Positions 16,523 through 24,041 of a DNA stretch of 49,846 nt are shown in pieces. The position numbers were made by a program, and so were the translations under genes. Under the pieces are notes generated by a model, which ran no database searches, had not been told where the DNA came from, and saw only the letters and a list, made by a program, of their open reading frames with translations. Numbering within the stretch: position 1 is the first letter of the stretch; the number at the start of each line of letters is the position of its first letter. This DNA comes from Pseudomonadota bacterium (GTDB taxonomy: Bacteria; Pseudomonadota; Gammaproteobacteria; Acidiferrobacterales; Acidiferrobacteraceae), in NCBI GenBank assembly GCA_021794275.1, contig JAJYRD010000012.1:1-49846 (forward strand), given 5' to 3'.

Positions 16523-16732
16523 ATGAAGGCCGATGAGGTGTTGGCGAAGCCCATTCGTGCGCCGGAGTCGGCCCGTGTCCTCTGGGAACATGGGGGCGCG
16601 GATGGCGCGTGCAACCGGGCTTATTATGCCATGTTTGACGCCGCGCGCGCCGCGCTACTCGTGTCCGGTGCCGCGGGAGCGGAAATGGCGCGGACTCACA
16701 ATGGCCTGATGTCAGCATTCAGCGTGGCTTGA
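16523..16732 (+). pseudogene. HEPN-domain toxin, C-terminally truncated
   Basis: The first 60 or so residues match MNT-associated HEPN proteins: GADGACNRAYYAMFDAARAALL, then ARTHNGL. Homologues continue for roughly 50-60 more residues after the segment equivalent to LMSAF, but here the frame reads SVA and stops at 16732. The missing half normally contains helices needed for the four-helix fold, so the product is unlikely to be a working RNase toxin. The last coding bases, TTCAGCGTGGC, resemble the left end of the 15760 MITE (TTCTCAGCGTGGC), so an element end may have caused the break. ATG 16523 follows GGGGG. Confidence 0.75.
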
Positions 16733-16794
16733 GGGGTGATGTTCTCCGTGGCCGGTCGACGGATCGGGCCTGCGGTCGTAGGGGCCTCGGGGGC

Positions 16795-17055
16795 TTACTT
16801 CTTGCCGCCGCCGGCCTTGACGACCGGCGGGCGATCTTCGAAGAGGAAGGCGCGCATCATGGCCTCGATGTCGTTTTGCGACTCGGGGTCCGCGGTGTTC
16901 AGGTGATGGTCATTCATGAGCACGGACAGCTGATCGAGCCACTGGCGCCAGGCCTCTTGCGAGACCTCGTCATAGATGCGCTGGCCGAGCTCGCCCGGGT
17001 AGGGGGGGCGCTCGAGACCGGGGGCGTTGCGCTTCAAGACCCGACACTGAACCAT
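16795..17055 (-). CDS. yggX: Fe(2+)-trafficking protein YggX
   Basis: This is a small cytoplasmic protein linked to protection of Fe-S clusters from oxidation and to iron handling. The 86-residue chain starts MVQCRVLKRNAPGLE, with the conserved early Cys, and continues PYPGELGQRIYDEVSQEAWRQW and LNTADPESQNDIEAMMRAFLFE, all family hallmarks. ATG 17055 matches the family N-terminus better than the in-frame GTG 17061. It is divergent from an A-type Fe-S carrier gene, an arrangement that makes sense for iron-sulfur metabolism. Confidence 0.93.
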   Translation of the reverse strand: MVQCRVLKRNAPGLERPPYPGELGQRIYDEVSQEAWRQWLDQLSVLMNDHHLNTADPESQNDIEAMMRAFLFEDRPPVVKAGGGKK

Positions 17056-17090
17056 GCGCACGAAGGCCGTCCTCTATGGGTTGGATGCGT

Positions 17091-17096
17091 CAGTAT
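17091..17096 (-). promoter_or_regulatory. -10 box for yggX
   Basis: The minus strand reads TATACT here, about 36 bases before the ATG. No good -35 is visible at the right distance. Confidence 0.3.
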
Positions 17097-17128
17097 AACG
17101 GACCTGCGGCGCCCTTAGGAAGGCGCCC

Positions 17129-17157
17129 TTACGGGACGCTGCGACGGGCGCTATACT
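17129..17157 (+). promoter_or_regulatory. Sigma-70-type promoter for the Fe-S carrier gene
   Basis: TTACGG (17129-17134), a 17-base spacer and TATACT (17152-17157), 23 bases before ATG 17181. A GGCGCC repeat lies just upstream (17109-17128). Confidence 0.45.
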
Positions 17158-17180
17158 GGGGCTTTCCGAAGGAGGTTTGC

Positions 17181-17585
17181 ATGCAGCAAGAACAGGCGGT
17201 GGCGAGCGCTGCGCCGGCGTTTCCGGCTCAGCTCACAGACGAGATTCATGTGACCGCGTCGGCCCAGGCCAAGCTTGGTGAAATTGTTTCGCAGGCGGCG
17301 GCCGATGGCGTCATCGGTATCCGCGTCTTCGTCTCGGGCGGTGGCTGCAGCGGCATGACCTACGGCATGGTCATGGCCGAGGCCGAGGGTGCTCGCGATG
17401 CCATCTGGCACAAGGGGGGGCTGAAGATCTTCGTGGATGCCGTTGCCCTCAGCTATCTGGAGGGCGCCGAGATCGATTACACCGAAGACGGCGAGCCGCG
17501 CTTCCTGTTTCGTAACGTGTTTGCCCGTTCCGGGGGCGGCGGGGCGTGTGGGGGTTGCGGCAGCGGCGGGTGCGGGGCGCACTAA
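17181..17585 (+). CDS. A-type iron-sulfur carrier (HesB/IscA/ErpA family) with Cys/Gly-rich tail
   Basis: A-type carriers pass Fe-S clusters to client proteins. The HesB-like fold runs over about residues 20-115, with GIRVFVSGGGCSGMTYGM holding the first ligand Cys56. The usual C-terminal pair CGCG is replaced by a longer glycine-rich tail, GGGGACGGCGSGGCGAH, with Cys123, Cys126 and Cys131. The 134-residue length is longer than IscA because of N- and C-terminal additions. ATG 17181 has a strong AAGGAGG. It is divergent from yggX, and its last 16 bases overlap the ATP-grasp gene. The tail is the odd part: its extra cysteine could change cluster type or lability. Confidence 0.85.
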   Translation: MQQEQAVASAAPAFPAQLTDEIHVTASAQAKLGEIVSQAAADGVIGIRVFVSGGGCSGMTYGMVMAEAEGARDAIWHKGGLKIFVDAVALSYLEGAEIDYTEDGEPRFLFRNVFARSGGGGACGGCGSGGCGAH

Positions 17586-18829
17586 GGAAGCAGAAGCCCC
17601 GGCTCCTGCTCGTCGCGCCATTCGGCTCCTACCGAACGGCACCGTTCCTTGCCGCCGCCGAGAAGTGGGCGGAGGTCGTTTTCGCAAGCGAAGGGACGTC
17701 CAACATAGTCCAAAGTGGGCTTCCCGGCCTGCGCTTGGCGCTCGACGACCTCGACGCCTGCGAGCGGGTCCTGCGCGAGGAGATCGGCCGTGGCGGGCCC
17801 TTTCAGGCGGTCCTGGGCCTCGATGATTGGGGTACGCAGGTGGCGGGCTTCCTGGCACCGAGGCTTGGGCTAGCGGGCAACCCGCCGGAGGCCCTGGAGG
17901 TCGCCCGCCGCAAGGACCGCGCCCGCGCCGTTTTGAGTGCGGCCGGCGTGCGTGTCCCGTGGCACCAGGTCCTCGCGCTGGATGCCTCGCTGCCAGCGCT
18001 TGATGGTCTTCCCTACCCCCTGGTCTTGAAGCCGGTCGCCCTTGCGGGTAGCCGCGGCGTCATGCGCGTGGATGACGAGGCGGCTCTGCGCGCAGGGCTT
18101 GCGCGGCTCTCCGCTATGCTTGGGCGCGACGAGCGGGCGGTATGGAACCGGGCGCTCGTGGAGCGTTTCGTCTCCGGCGCCGAGATCGCCCTGGAGGGCC
18201 TGCTTACAGGGGGGGTCCTGCAGACCCTTACCATCTTCGACAAGCCGGAGCCGCTCGACGGTCCCTTTTTCGAGGAGACCTATTACATCACGCCCTCGCG
18301 CTTGGACGCCGCAAGTTGCGAGGCAGTGCGTTGCGAGGTTGAGCGTGGGGCGCGGGCCTATGGCCTGCGCGAAGGGCCGATTCACGCCGAGTGCCGCCTG
18401 AATGCCCAAGGCGTCTGGGTCATCGAGATCGCGGCGCGCACCATAGGCGGCTTGTGCGGGCGCCTTTTGCGATTCGGGACCGGCTTGTCCCTAGAAGAAC
18501 TCGTCGTGCGCCACGCCTTGGGCGAGACTATTACTGTGGAACAGCGGGCGGGCGCGGCGGGCGTGCTCATGATTCCGATCCCGGGGCTTGGCATCTTGAA
18601 ACGCGTGGAAGGTCTCATGGCCGCCGACCGCGTGCCGGGCGTGATCGAACTCGTGATCGATGCGCGCGAAGGACAGGAACTCGTGCCGCTGCCGGAGGGA
18701 GCGAGCTATCTCGGTTTCATATTCGCGGAAGGCCCGGATCCGGGGGCGGTCTATGATGCGCTGAAGACCGCGCATGGCCATCTGCGCTTCGTGCTTGCAC
18801 CCGTATGGCGCCCGGCCGTCATGCCATAG
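17570..18829 (+). CDS. ATP-grasp domain enzyme of unknown substrate
   Basis: An ATP-grasp fold covers the chain: an N-terminal Rossmann-like part with RLLLVAPFGSYRTAPFLAAA, then a nucleotide-binding region with RRKDRARAVLSAAGVRVP, PLVLKPVALAGSRGVMRV and ERFVSGAEIALEGLL, then the metal-binding end HAECRLNAQGVWVIEIAAR and GG. Such enzymes join a carboxylate to an amine or thiol using ATP; the substrate cannot be told here. A C-terminal domain (from about residue 300) resembles that of ATP-grasp amino-acid or peptide ligases. Start choice is uncertain; GTG 17570, inside the Fe-S carrier gene, is used because the fold begins right after it. Overlap with the carrier implies co-expression. It converges with the next gene by 11 bases. 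Confidence 0.8.
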   Translation: MRGALRKQKPRLLLVAPFGSYRTAPFLAAAEKWAEVVFASEGTSNIVQSGLPGLRLALDDLDACERVLREEIGRGGPFQAVLGLDDWGTQVAGFLAPRLGLAGNPPEALEVARRKDRARAVLSAAGVRVPWHQVLALDASLPALDGLPYPLVLKPVALAGSRGVMRVDDEAALRAGLARLSAMLGRDERAVWNRALVERFVSGAEIALEGLLTGGVLQTLTIFDKPEPLDGPFFEETYYITPSRLDAASCEAVRCEVERGARAYGLREGPIHAECRLNAQGVWVIEIAARTIGGLCGRLLRFGTGLSLEELVVRHALGETITVEQRAGAAGVLMIPIPGLGILKRVEGLMAADRVPGVIELVIDAREGQELVPLPEGASYLGFIFAEGPDPGAVYDALKTAHGHLRFVLAPVWRPAVMP

Positions 18830-19913
18830 GGGGGAGCTGTGGTTGGCGAAACCATGCCTGCCACAAGGACGCCGCGAGCATGATGAGGAGGGGGCCCGCG
18901 ATAACCCCCACGAGCCCGAAGACCTTGGCGCCCCCGAGGATGCTGAGCAAGAGGGCCATGAAGGGCACGGAGCTTTCTTTACCGGTGACGAGTGGCCGCA
19001 GGAGCAGGTCGGCGCCGGTGATGACCGCCACACCCCAGGCGGCCGTGAGCAGCCCAGCGAATATATGTCCCGTGAGCATGAGCCACCCACAGACCAGCGC
19101 GAGGATGGCGCCAGCGCCGAAGGGGATGGCCGAGAGCAGGGCGGTGGCTATGAGCCAGATCGACCATAAGGGCATGCCGGCCAGGCCATAACTCAAGCCG
19201 ATCAGCGCGCCCTCCACGAGCCCCACGCCTATGATGCCGAGCATGACTGCGCGCGCCGATTGGGCGGTGGCGGTGAGGACCTGCTGCCCGCGCGGCCCCC
19301 AAAGGGATTCGGCGATCCATATGAGTTCAGCACGCATCTTCTCGCCGCGCAGGGCGAGCGAAAAGACCACGGCGGTGGCGATGAGCGTATGCAGAAGAAA
19401 GACCCAGATGTGTCCGAGGCTTGCCCTGACAAGGTCGGAGTGATGCCCGATGTAATGGACCAGTACCTTGGCGTTCAGTCTATGGAGATGCGACGCAAGC
19501 CAGGGGCCGATGAAGCGCGTATGGGCGAGCTGCGTTGGGACGTGCACGAGCGGTGCGCCGCTCTTCCAGCGGGCGATCCGGGGCGCGAGCTTGGCGGCGA
19601 GGGTGTCTATCACGAGCCACGACGGCAGCACGATGATGGCAAGCCAGGATAGCGCGTGCAAGATCGCGCCGGCCCAGCGCGGGAGGTTCAGGGCGCGTTC
19701 GACGGCCAACTGCACGCGCCAGCCGACGGTGCATAACACAGCCCCCATGAAGAGCGGCACGAAATAGGGGCTCAACGGGTAGAGCCCTATCGCAAACAAG
19801 ACCGCCAGCGCGATGCGCCCATATTGTCCGCCACGCGTCATGGGCAGGTCGATGCGCGGCGCGCGCTCTCTGGCGCGATCACGCGAGACGATGCGCTTTT
19901 TTTGGGGGCGCAC
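18819..19913 (-). CDS. AI-2E family (PerM-like) membrane protein
   Basis: About eight hydrophobic segments follow the family order: an N-terminal pair, a soluble loop of about 70 residues, then IGVGLVEGALIGLSYGLAGMPLWSIWLIATALLSAIPFGAG and FGLVGVIAGPLLIMLAASLW, which are recognisable AI-2E/PerM motifs. Members have been linked to autoinducer-2 export and to sodium/proton antiport, so substrate should not be assumed. The length of 364 is typical. GTG 19913 is followed by a basic, Arg-rich cytoplasmic leader. A good promoter lies just upstream. The 3' end overlaps the convergent ATP-grasp gene by 11 bases. Confidence 0.85.
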   Translation of the reverse strand: MRPQKKRIVSRDRARERAPRIDLPMTRGGQYGRIALAVLFAIGLYPLSPYFVPLFMGAVLCTVGWRVQLAVERALNLPRWAGAILHALSWLAIIVLPSWLVIDTLAAKLAPRIARWKSGAPLVHVPTQLAHTRFIGPWLASHLHRLNAKVLVHYIGHHSDLVRASLGHIWVFLLHTLIATAVVFSLALRGEKMRAELIWIAESLWGPRGQQVLTATAQSARAVMLGIIGVGLVEGALIGLSYGLAGMPLWSIWLIATALLSAIPFGAGAILALVCGWLMLTGHIFAGLLTAAWGVAVITGADLLLRPLVTGKESSVPFMALLLSILGGAKVFGLVGVIAGPLLIMLAASLWQAWFRQPQLPPMA

Positions 19914-19948
19914 CGCGTACGAGGGTTAAGTAGGCTCAACATCGCACC

Positions 19949-19976
19949 ATCATAGGGTGCGTGGTCGATAAGTCAA
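19949..19976 (-). promoter_or_regulatory. Sigma-70-type promoter for the AI-2E-family gene
   Basis: On the minus strand TTGACT (19976-19971), a 16-base spacer and TATGAT (19954-19949), about 35 bases before the GTG start. Confidence 0.55.
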
Positions 19977-20167
19977 TCTGGCAAGTCCGGCGCGTGGATT
20001 TTCAGAAACCTCTGGGTTAGGCTTAAGACCGAATACGGTCGGGGCTGGTCTCGCGCGAGCGCCGCGGGCCGCAGTCTCCACACGAGGGTGGGGTTCTGTA
20101 TGTACGGGGCTTCAAGGCGTCCGGGAGGCGTCGCAAACGGCAGGGAGGCCTTGATGGGGAGGGTTTC

Positions 20168-20539
20168 ATGCCGAGTCCGACAACGGTCATACGTCCTGGG
20201 GATATCCTGAAGCGCGACAAGGGCTTGCACGAGCACGTCGGGGTCGCGTGGGTCGATGGGCGGGTGCTGCACAACAGCCCCCGCCAGGGCGAGCGCCTAT
20301 CGACCATCGATGAGTTCGCGGCAGGCCGGGCGGTGCGCATACAGCCCACATCGGCGGACTGTCTTGGGCGCGTGCTCGCCAATGGCGCGAGGGTTCTGAA
20401 GGCGCCGCGCCGCTATCATCTGTTGCGCAACAACTGCGAACACACTGCCCATTACGTGGTTCACGGGCGAGCGTCGAGCCCGCAGCTCCTGACCTGGACG
20501 CTGGTCGCTCTGGTCGGTGCGTTCGTCGTCTTGCGTTAG
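20168..20539 (+). CDS. LRAT-like (NlpC/P60-superfamily) hydrolase with C-terminal membrane anchor
   Basis: The 123-residue protein shows the LRAT arrangement: HEHVGVAWVDGRVLHNSP with His23 and His35, and LLRNNCEHTAHYV with candidate nucleophile Cys90 followed by Glu-His. LRAT-like proteins are thiol acyltransferases or phospholipases in eukaryotes; bacterial members are mostly uncharacterised. A hydrophobic segment at about residues 105-122 ends the chain and would anchor it. There is no signal peptide, so the active domain is probably cytoplasmic. ATG 20168 has GGGGAGG nearby. It stands alone between divergent and unrelated genes. Confidence 0.75.
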   Translation: MPSPTTVIRPGDILKRDKGLHEHVGVAWVDGRVLHNSPRQGERLSTIDEFAAGRAVRIQPTSADCLGRVLANGARVLKAPRRYHLLRNNCEHTAHYVVHGRASSPQLLTWTLVALVGAFVVLR

Positions 20540-20554
20540 GGAAAAGACGCGGGG

Positions 20555-20572
20555 GGGCGATTTTTTGCGCCC
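20555..20572 (+). terminator. Hairpin after the LRAT-like gene
   Basis: GGGCG (20555-20559) pairs with CGCCC (20568-20572) across a T-rich loop, 16 bases past the stop. The T-run is in the loop, not after the stem, so termination is only possible. Confidence 0.25.
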
Positions 20573-20620
20573 GCTGATGCGGTATTCTTAGCGCAGCTTG
20601 GTGTCTCGAGAGGAATGGAG

Positions 20621-20980
20621 ATGGCCATAAAACATCCCTTTGTCATGGCAGCCGTATTGGCGGGCAGTCTTTTCACCGTGGCGGCGCGCGAGGTATATGC
20701 GATGGTACCGGAGCCGGTGTCGCACTCGCATGTATTGCGCGTCGATGACGACGAAGGTGACGACGAGGGTGGGGACTGGTTTCCGTTGTGGTTCGGCTTT
20801 CGGGCCTTTGCCCCGCGCAGGCGCGTCATCATAGAGCGCAATTACTATCCCCCACCGCCCCCGGCACGGCCAACCTATTACTATTATTGCCGCGACCCGC
20901 AGGGCTACTACCCGCGGGTGCCGGATTGTCCGAGCGGCTGGTTGCGGGTCGTCCCTCCCGGCCGCGGCGGACCACCTTAA
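20621..20980 (+). CDS. Exported Tyr/Pro-rich small protein
   Basis: A signal peptide (MAIKHPFVMAAVLAGSLF, cleavage near residue 23-28) precedes an acidic stretch (VDDDEGDDEGGDW), a basic patch and a PPPPPARPTYYYY run. The C-terminal motif YYYCRDPQGYYPRVPDCPSGW with two cysteines is one I recognise as recurrent in small exported proteins of proteobacteria; their role is unknown. The two cysteines could form a disulfide in the periplasm. ATG 20621 is preferred over ATG 20615 for spacing from GAGAGG. The stop sits next to a perfect palindrome (20972-20986), and the next gene begins within it. Confidence 0.65.
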   Translation: MAIKHPFVMAAVLAGSLFTVAAREVYAMVPEPVSHSHVLRVDDDEGDDEGGDWFPLWFGFRAFAPRRRVIIERNYYPPPPPARPTYYYYCRDPQGYYPRVPDCPSGWLRVVPPGRGGPP

Positions 20981-20982
20981 AG

Positions 20983-21381
20983 GTGGCGGCCGAAACGGAG
21001 GTACTGGGGGCGACCGCCCAGCCCTCGCGAGAGGCGCGGCTGCGTGTGGAGATCGGCGCGGCAGCTCAACGGGCGCTCGCCGCCCGCTCCGAGCCCCTGC
21101 GCGTCGAGATGGAGCTTTTCTTTAGCTGCCTCATCCGCAAACGCCTGCGCTTCGATCAACAGCCGCCCAATGGGGTCGCGCCGATCGCGACTTCGGGGCA
21201 TCCGCTCCTCGTCGTGTGGTTCCGTCCGGTCGTGGCGCGTCATTGCGCGCTGCCCGACGATGCCGTCCTGGACGAACTCCCTCTCATGGATTTTCCGCTC
21301 GAACGGTATGACGCGTTCCACCCGCGCTGGCTTCGCCTCGATTACCGCGGGAGTGCCTTTGGTGGCGACTTCGGCTGGTGA
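20983..21381 (+). CDS. Conserved hypothetical protein
   Basis: This 132-residue soluble protein has no signal peptide. The most conserved-looking part is VEMELFFSCLIRKRLRF, then HPLLVVWFRPVVARHCALPDD, then FPLERYDAFHPRWLRLDYR. I recall similar uncharacterised proteins in acidophilic gammaproteobacteria but no assigned family. GTG 20983 is the likely start, three bases after the previous stop, and lies within the palindrome CCACCTTaAAGGTGG, which could hide or expose it. There is no ribosome site of note. The next gene is convergent. Confidence 0.55.
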   Translation: MAAETEVLGATAQPSREARLRVEIGAAAQRALAARSEPLRVEMELFFSCLIRKRLRFDQQPPNGVAPIATSGHPLLVVWFRPVVARHCALPDDAVLDELPLMDFPLERYDAFHPRWLRLDYRGSAFGGDFGW

Positions 21382-21407
21382 CGGGGCGGTCCTGGGCCGC
21401 GAGCCCC

Positions 21408-22976
21408 TCATAGGCAGAGCCACACCTGTTCGGCGGCCCGCGTGACAGCCACGTAGAGTGCGCGGTGGTAGTCACAGGCCTTGCCGCCTGCGGCCATTCC
21501 ATAGAGATCGGCCACGTCCACCAAGGCATAGTGGAAGGTGCTCCCCTGGGCCTTGTGGGCGGTCATGGCGTAGGCGTGCATGACCGGGGCGCACGCGCGT
21601 GTCACGGCCCAGGCGCGCCGGAAATCCTCGGGACCGCGACCCTCGGCAGTCCTGTACATCGTCCATGTCTTGCGCACGAGTCGCTCGTACTCGAGCGGGT
21701 TGTGGGCCACGAAGAGTTCGACCGCTTCATCCTGTCCCGGGGCCTTCGCCTGGATACGCCAGCTTGCGATGTCGAGGTAGGGGTGATGCAGCGCCTCGCA
21801 TGCGACAACCATCATTTCGGTATTGTTGGGCACGAGGTCCACAAGGGCATCGCGCCGCTCGCGCTCCGCGCCCTCCGTACCACGGGATCCTTCTATGGGG
21901 GCCAAGGCCTCCTCCCAAACCTTCGCTCCGCGTTCCTGGATGTTGGCCGCTGAACGGAAGGCGTAGACCGTCTCGCGGGCAATGAGGGTCTCGCCGGGCC
22001 AAAACGGAGCCGCATCCCGTTCCTCCTGTTCGTCGCGTCCGTAGAGGGCGGCAAGTCCCTGATGGATGAAGCGGTTGCGCTCGTCGACCACGCGATTGCG
22101 CCAAGCGATTACGCGGATATCCTTGCCGGGCCGTCGCCGCCGTAGGCTTACGGCCCCTTCCGCCGCATGCACCGCGCGCGCGAGATGGACGCCTGGCAGC
22201 TTGGTCGCGTGTTCTGCGAGGTAGCGGCGGATGGCGTCGGCGTCGAATACCCCGCTTGCCTCGCCCTCGATGTAGCGACGGATCTCTCCGGCCAGCTGGA
22301 TGATGGGGTGGGGTCGGCCGGTCGATTTCTGGCGGACGACCTCGACCAAGTCGTGGCGCGTACTGCCTTGGGTGAAGACCGGCGGCTCGTGATCCGCCGC
22401 GTCGGCGAAGGCGAGTCCCTGTTGTGGGTCCGGCGTGTCCGCTTTTTCCTCCACGGGTAAGAGTTGCCCCGGGTCGCCTATGTAAACCACGCGCGTGCGT
22501 GCGCCTTGCGCGAAGCGTTGGATGTACGACAGGAGCTCAGGCCCCACCATGCTCGATTCATCAATGAAAACGAGATCGTACGATTCGAAATAGAGGGTCT
22601 TCGAGTAGCGATCCAGAGTGACGCGCATCACCCCTTCGTGGGTTTCGCGCAATTTGAGACCGAGCAGCGCGTGGAGTGTACCGGACCAGACCTTGGCGCG
22701 CACATGGCGCGCGAGTTTGGCGGTCATGACCGACACGGCCTTGTGGGTAGGGGCGCACACGGCGACCCGCAGACCCTTGGTGCACGCCGCCTCGATCAGG
22801 TGGGCGGCAAGCCAGGTCTTGCCGGTCCCCGCGTAACCGGACAGTACGCGCAGGCCCGAGGCCTCGGCCGGATCGAGGCAGAAGGCGTGGAGGGCCAGGA
22901 ACGCCCGGCGCTGACTCAAGGTGGCCCCTTTCGGGCACGCCGGGCGTTTCTTGATCGCGGGTTTGGTGCGCGTCAT
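21408..22976 (-). CDS. Dda/RecD-like SF1B DNA helicase
   Basis: This is a superfamily 1 helicase of the Dda/RecD2 type, predicted 5'-to-3' ATP-driven DNA unwinding. Visible motifs in order: Walker A GYAGTGKTW (Lys53), Ia CAPTHKA, II FIDESSMVG (Asp139-Glu140), III GDPGQLLPVEE, V TAHKAQGSTFHYALVDV, VI LYVAVTRAAEQVWL. The 522-residue size is closer to phage T4 Dda (439) than to RecD2, with no long N-terminal domain. It is a lone gene without recombination partners, so a RecBCD role is unlikely. The start ATG 22976 gives a basic leader (TRTKPAIKKRP). A phage origin is possible, but the surrounding genes show no phage features. Confidence 0.85.
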   Translation of the reverse strand: MTRTKPAIKKRPACPKGATLSQRRAFLALHAFCLDPAEASGLRVLSGYAGTGKTWLAAHLIEAACTKGLRVAVCAPTHKAVSVMTAKLARHVRAKVWSGTLHALLGLKLRETHEGVMRVTLDRYSKTLYFESYDLVFIDESSMVGPELLSYIQRFAQGARTRVVYIGDPGQLLPVEEKADTPDPQQGLAFADAADHEPPVFTQGSTRHDLVEVVRQKSTGRPHPIIQLAGEIRRYIEGEASGVFDADAIRRYLAEHATKLPGVHLARAVHAAEGAVSLRRRRPGKDIRVIAWRNRVVDERNRFIHQGLAALYGRDEQEERDAAPFWPGETLIARETVYAFRSAANIQERGAKVWEEALAPIEGSRGTEGAERERRDALVDLVPNNTEMMVVACEALHHPYLDIASWRIQAKAPGQDEAVELFVAHNPLEYERLVRKTWTMYRTAEGRGPEDFRRAWAVTRACAPVMHAYAMTAHKAQGSTFHYALVDVADLYGMAAGGKACDYHRALYVAVTRAAEQVWLCL

Positions 22977-23141
22977 GAGGGCGATCTATTTATTGGGAAA
23001 AGGCCTCCGTGGCGGAGTCGCTGCCGGCACGGCGCCCGCCACCTTAGCACGGGCGCCATCTCCGACAAAGCGCGAGGACGACGCCCCGAGAAGGGGGGTG
23101 CCCAGGCCCCGAGACGAGAAAGAGCGATTCTTGGCGCCCCT

Positions 23142-23167
23142 GTAACCTTTCAGCGGGCCCAGCCGTC
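23142..23167 (+). promoter_or_regulatory. ECF-type promoter (GTAACC-16-CGTC)
   Basis: GTAACC (23142-23147) and CGTC (23164-23167) are separated by 16 bases. An AAC-containing -35 with a CGTC -10 is the common ECF sigma pattern. It lies 57 bases before ATG 23224, the first gene of the locus that encodes its own ECF sigma factor. Confidence 0.4.
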
Positions 23168-23223
23168 ATAGGGAGTGAATAGGGAGGGTCATGGTGGCCC
23201 CGCCCACAGACGGAGATAAAAAA

Positions 23224-23970
23224 ATGGCGATAAGAATGGGATTGGGAGCGCTTGCACTCGTGGCCACTCTGCCGGCGTTCGCGGCGTCCACGACCTTCAC
23301 GGGCAAGGCCGAGATCGCCCTGCGCCATCAGGGCTTCACGGCGAACGAAGCGGCACGGATCGCTCATGAGGCCGCTCGTCATTACCAGGGCGCCGCGGCC
23401 GCGAAGTTCACGGAAGCCCTTCAGCATCTTCCGGCGATGCCGAAGAACGACTATGACGGCGCGGCCCTGAAGTCGCGGGCGCAGCTGGCCTACGCGAGGG
23501 TCTTGACTCAGGCCTTCACGAAGGCTGAAGGGGCGCGCGGCGTCTTGGCTACCTGTCATGCCTTCACAAAGGCGGTGGGGATGGGTGCGGAGCCTCAGGC
23601 GACCGCGCGACTCGTGGTTCAGGGGCTCGCCGACGGGTTACGCGGCCGCGCGCTCGCGAAGCTTGCCCGCCAGTACGCGTCGCGTGTTCATGATGGTGTT
23701 CCAGAGAAGGTCGCCTATCGCGAGAGCCTGACCGCGAATGTAAGCCATCGTTCGAACTATCGCTCGTCGAATGCAAGCTATCGTTCCTCGCCAGTCGGTC
23801 GGCCGACGGGCATGAACCCCACGCCGGGCGCCATGGGTGCTAATGTCAATGGCATGGGCAACGCGCCCGCCGGTGGCATGGGCGCGGGCTCCGGGGCCGG
23901 CTCCATGAGTGGGCCTGGCGGGGCGGGGGCGGGTGCCGGGGCCGGCGGCGGCTCCATGGGCCAGCCCTGA
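23224..23970 (+). CDS. Secreted helical protein with Gly/Met-rich tail
   Basis: A 248-residue product with a clear signal peptide (MAIRMGLGALALVATLPAFAA). The body (about residues 25-175) is alanine-rich and helical with segments such as GFTANEAARIAHEAARHYQG and VVQGLADGLRGRALAKLARQY. From about residue 195 a low-complexity tail made of Gly, Ala, Met, Ser and Pro follows (GAMGANVNGMGNAPAGGMGA and on). No family was recognised. ATG 23224 has GGAGAT six bases upstream; ATG 23191 would misplace the signal peptide. It follows an ECF-type promoter and leads a run of secreted or surface proteins. The layout is repeated in the protein at 26664-27512. Confidence 0.7.
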   Translation: MAIRMGLGALALVATLPAFAASTTFTGKAEIALRHQGFTANEAARIAHEAARHYQGAAAAKFTEALQHLPAMPKNDYDGAALKSRAQLAYARVLTQAFTKAEGARGVLATCHAFTKAVGMGAEPQATARLVVQGLADGLRGRALAKLARQYASRVHDGVPEKVAYRESLTANVSHRSNYRSSNASYRSSPVGRPTGMNPTPGAMGANVNGMGNAPAGGMGAGSGAGSMSGPGGAGAGAGAGGGSMGQP

Positions 23971-24041
23971 TACGGTCTTTGAGTACGGCGGGAGAGGCAT
24001 GCGCCTCCCCCGCCTTTTCCGATGGGTCCAAGGAGAGTGTC

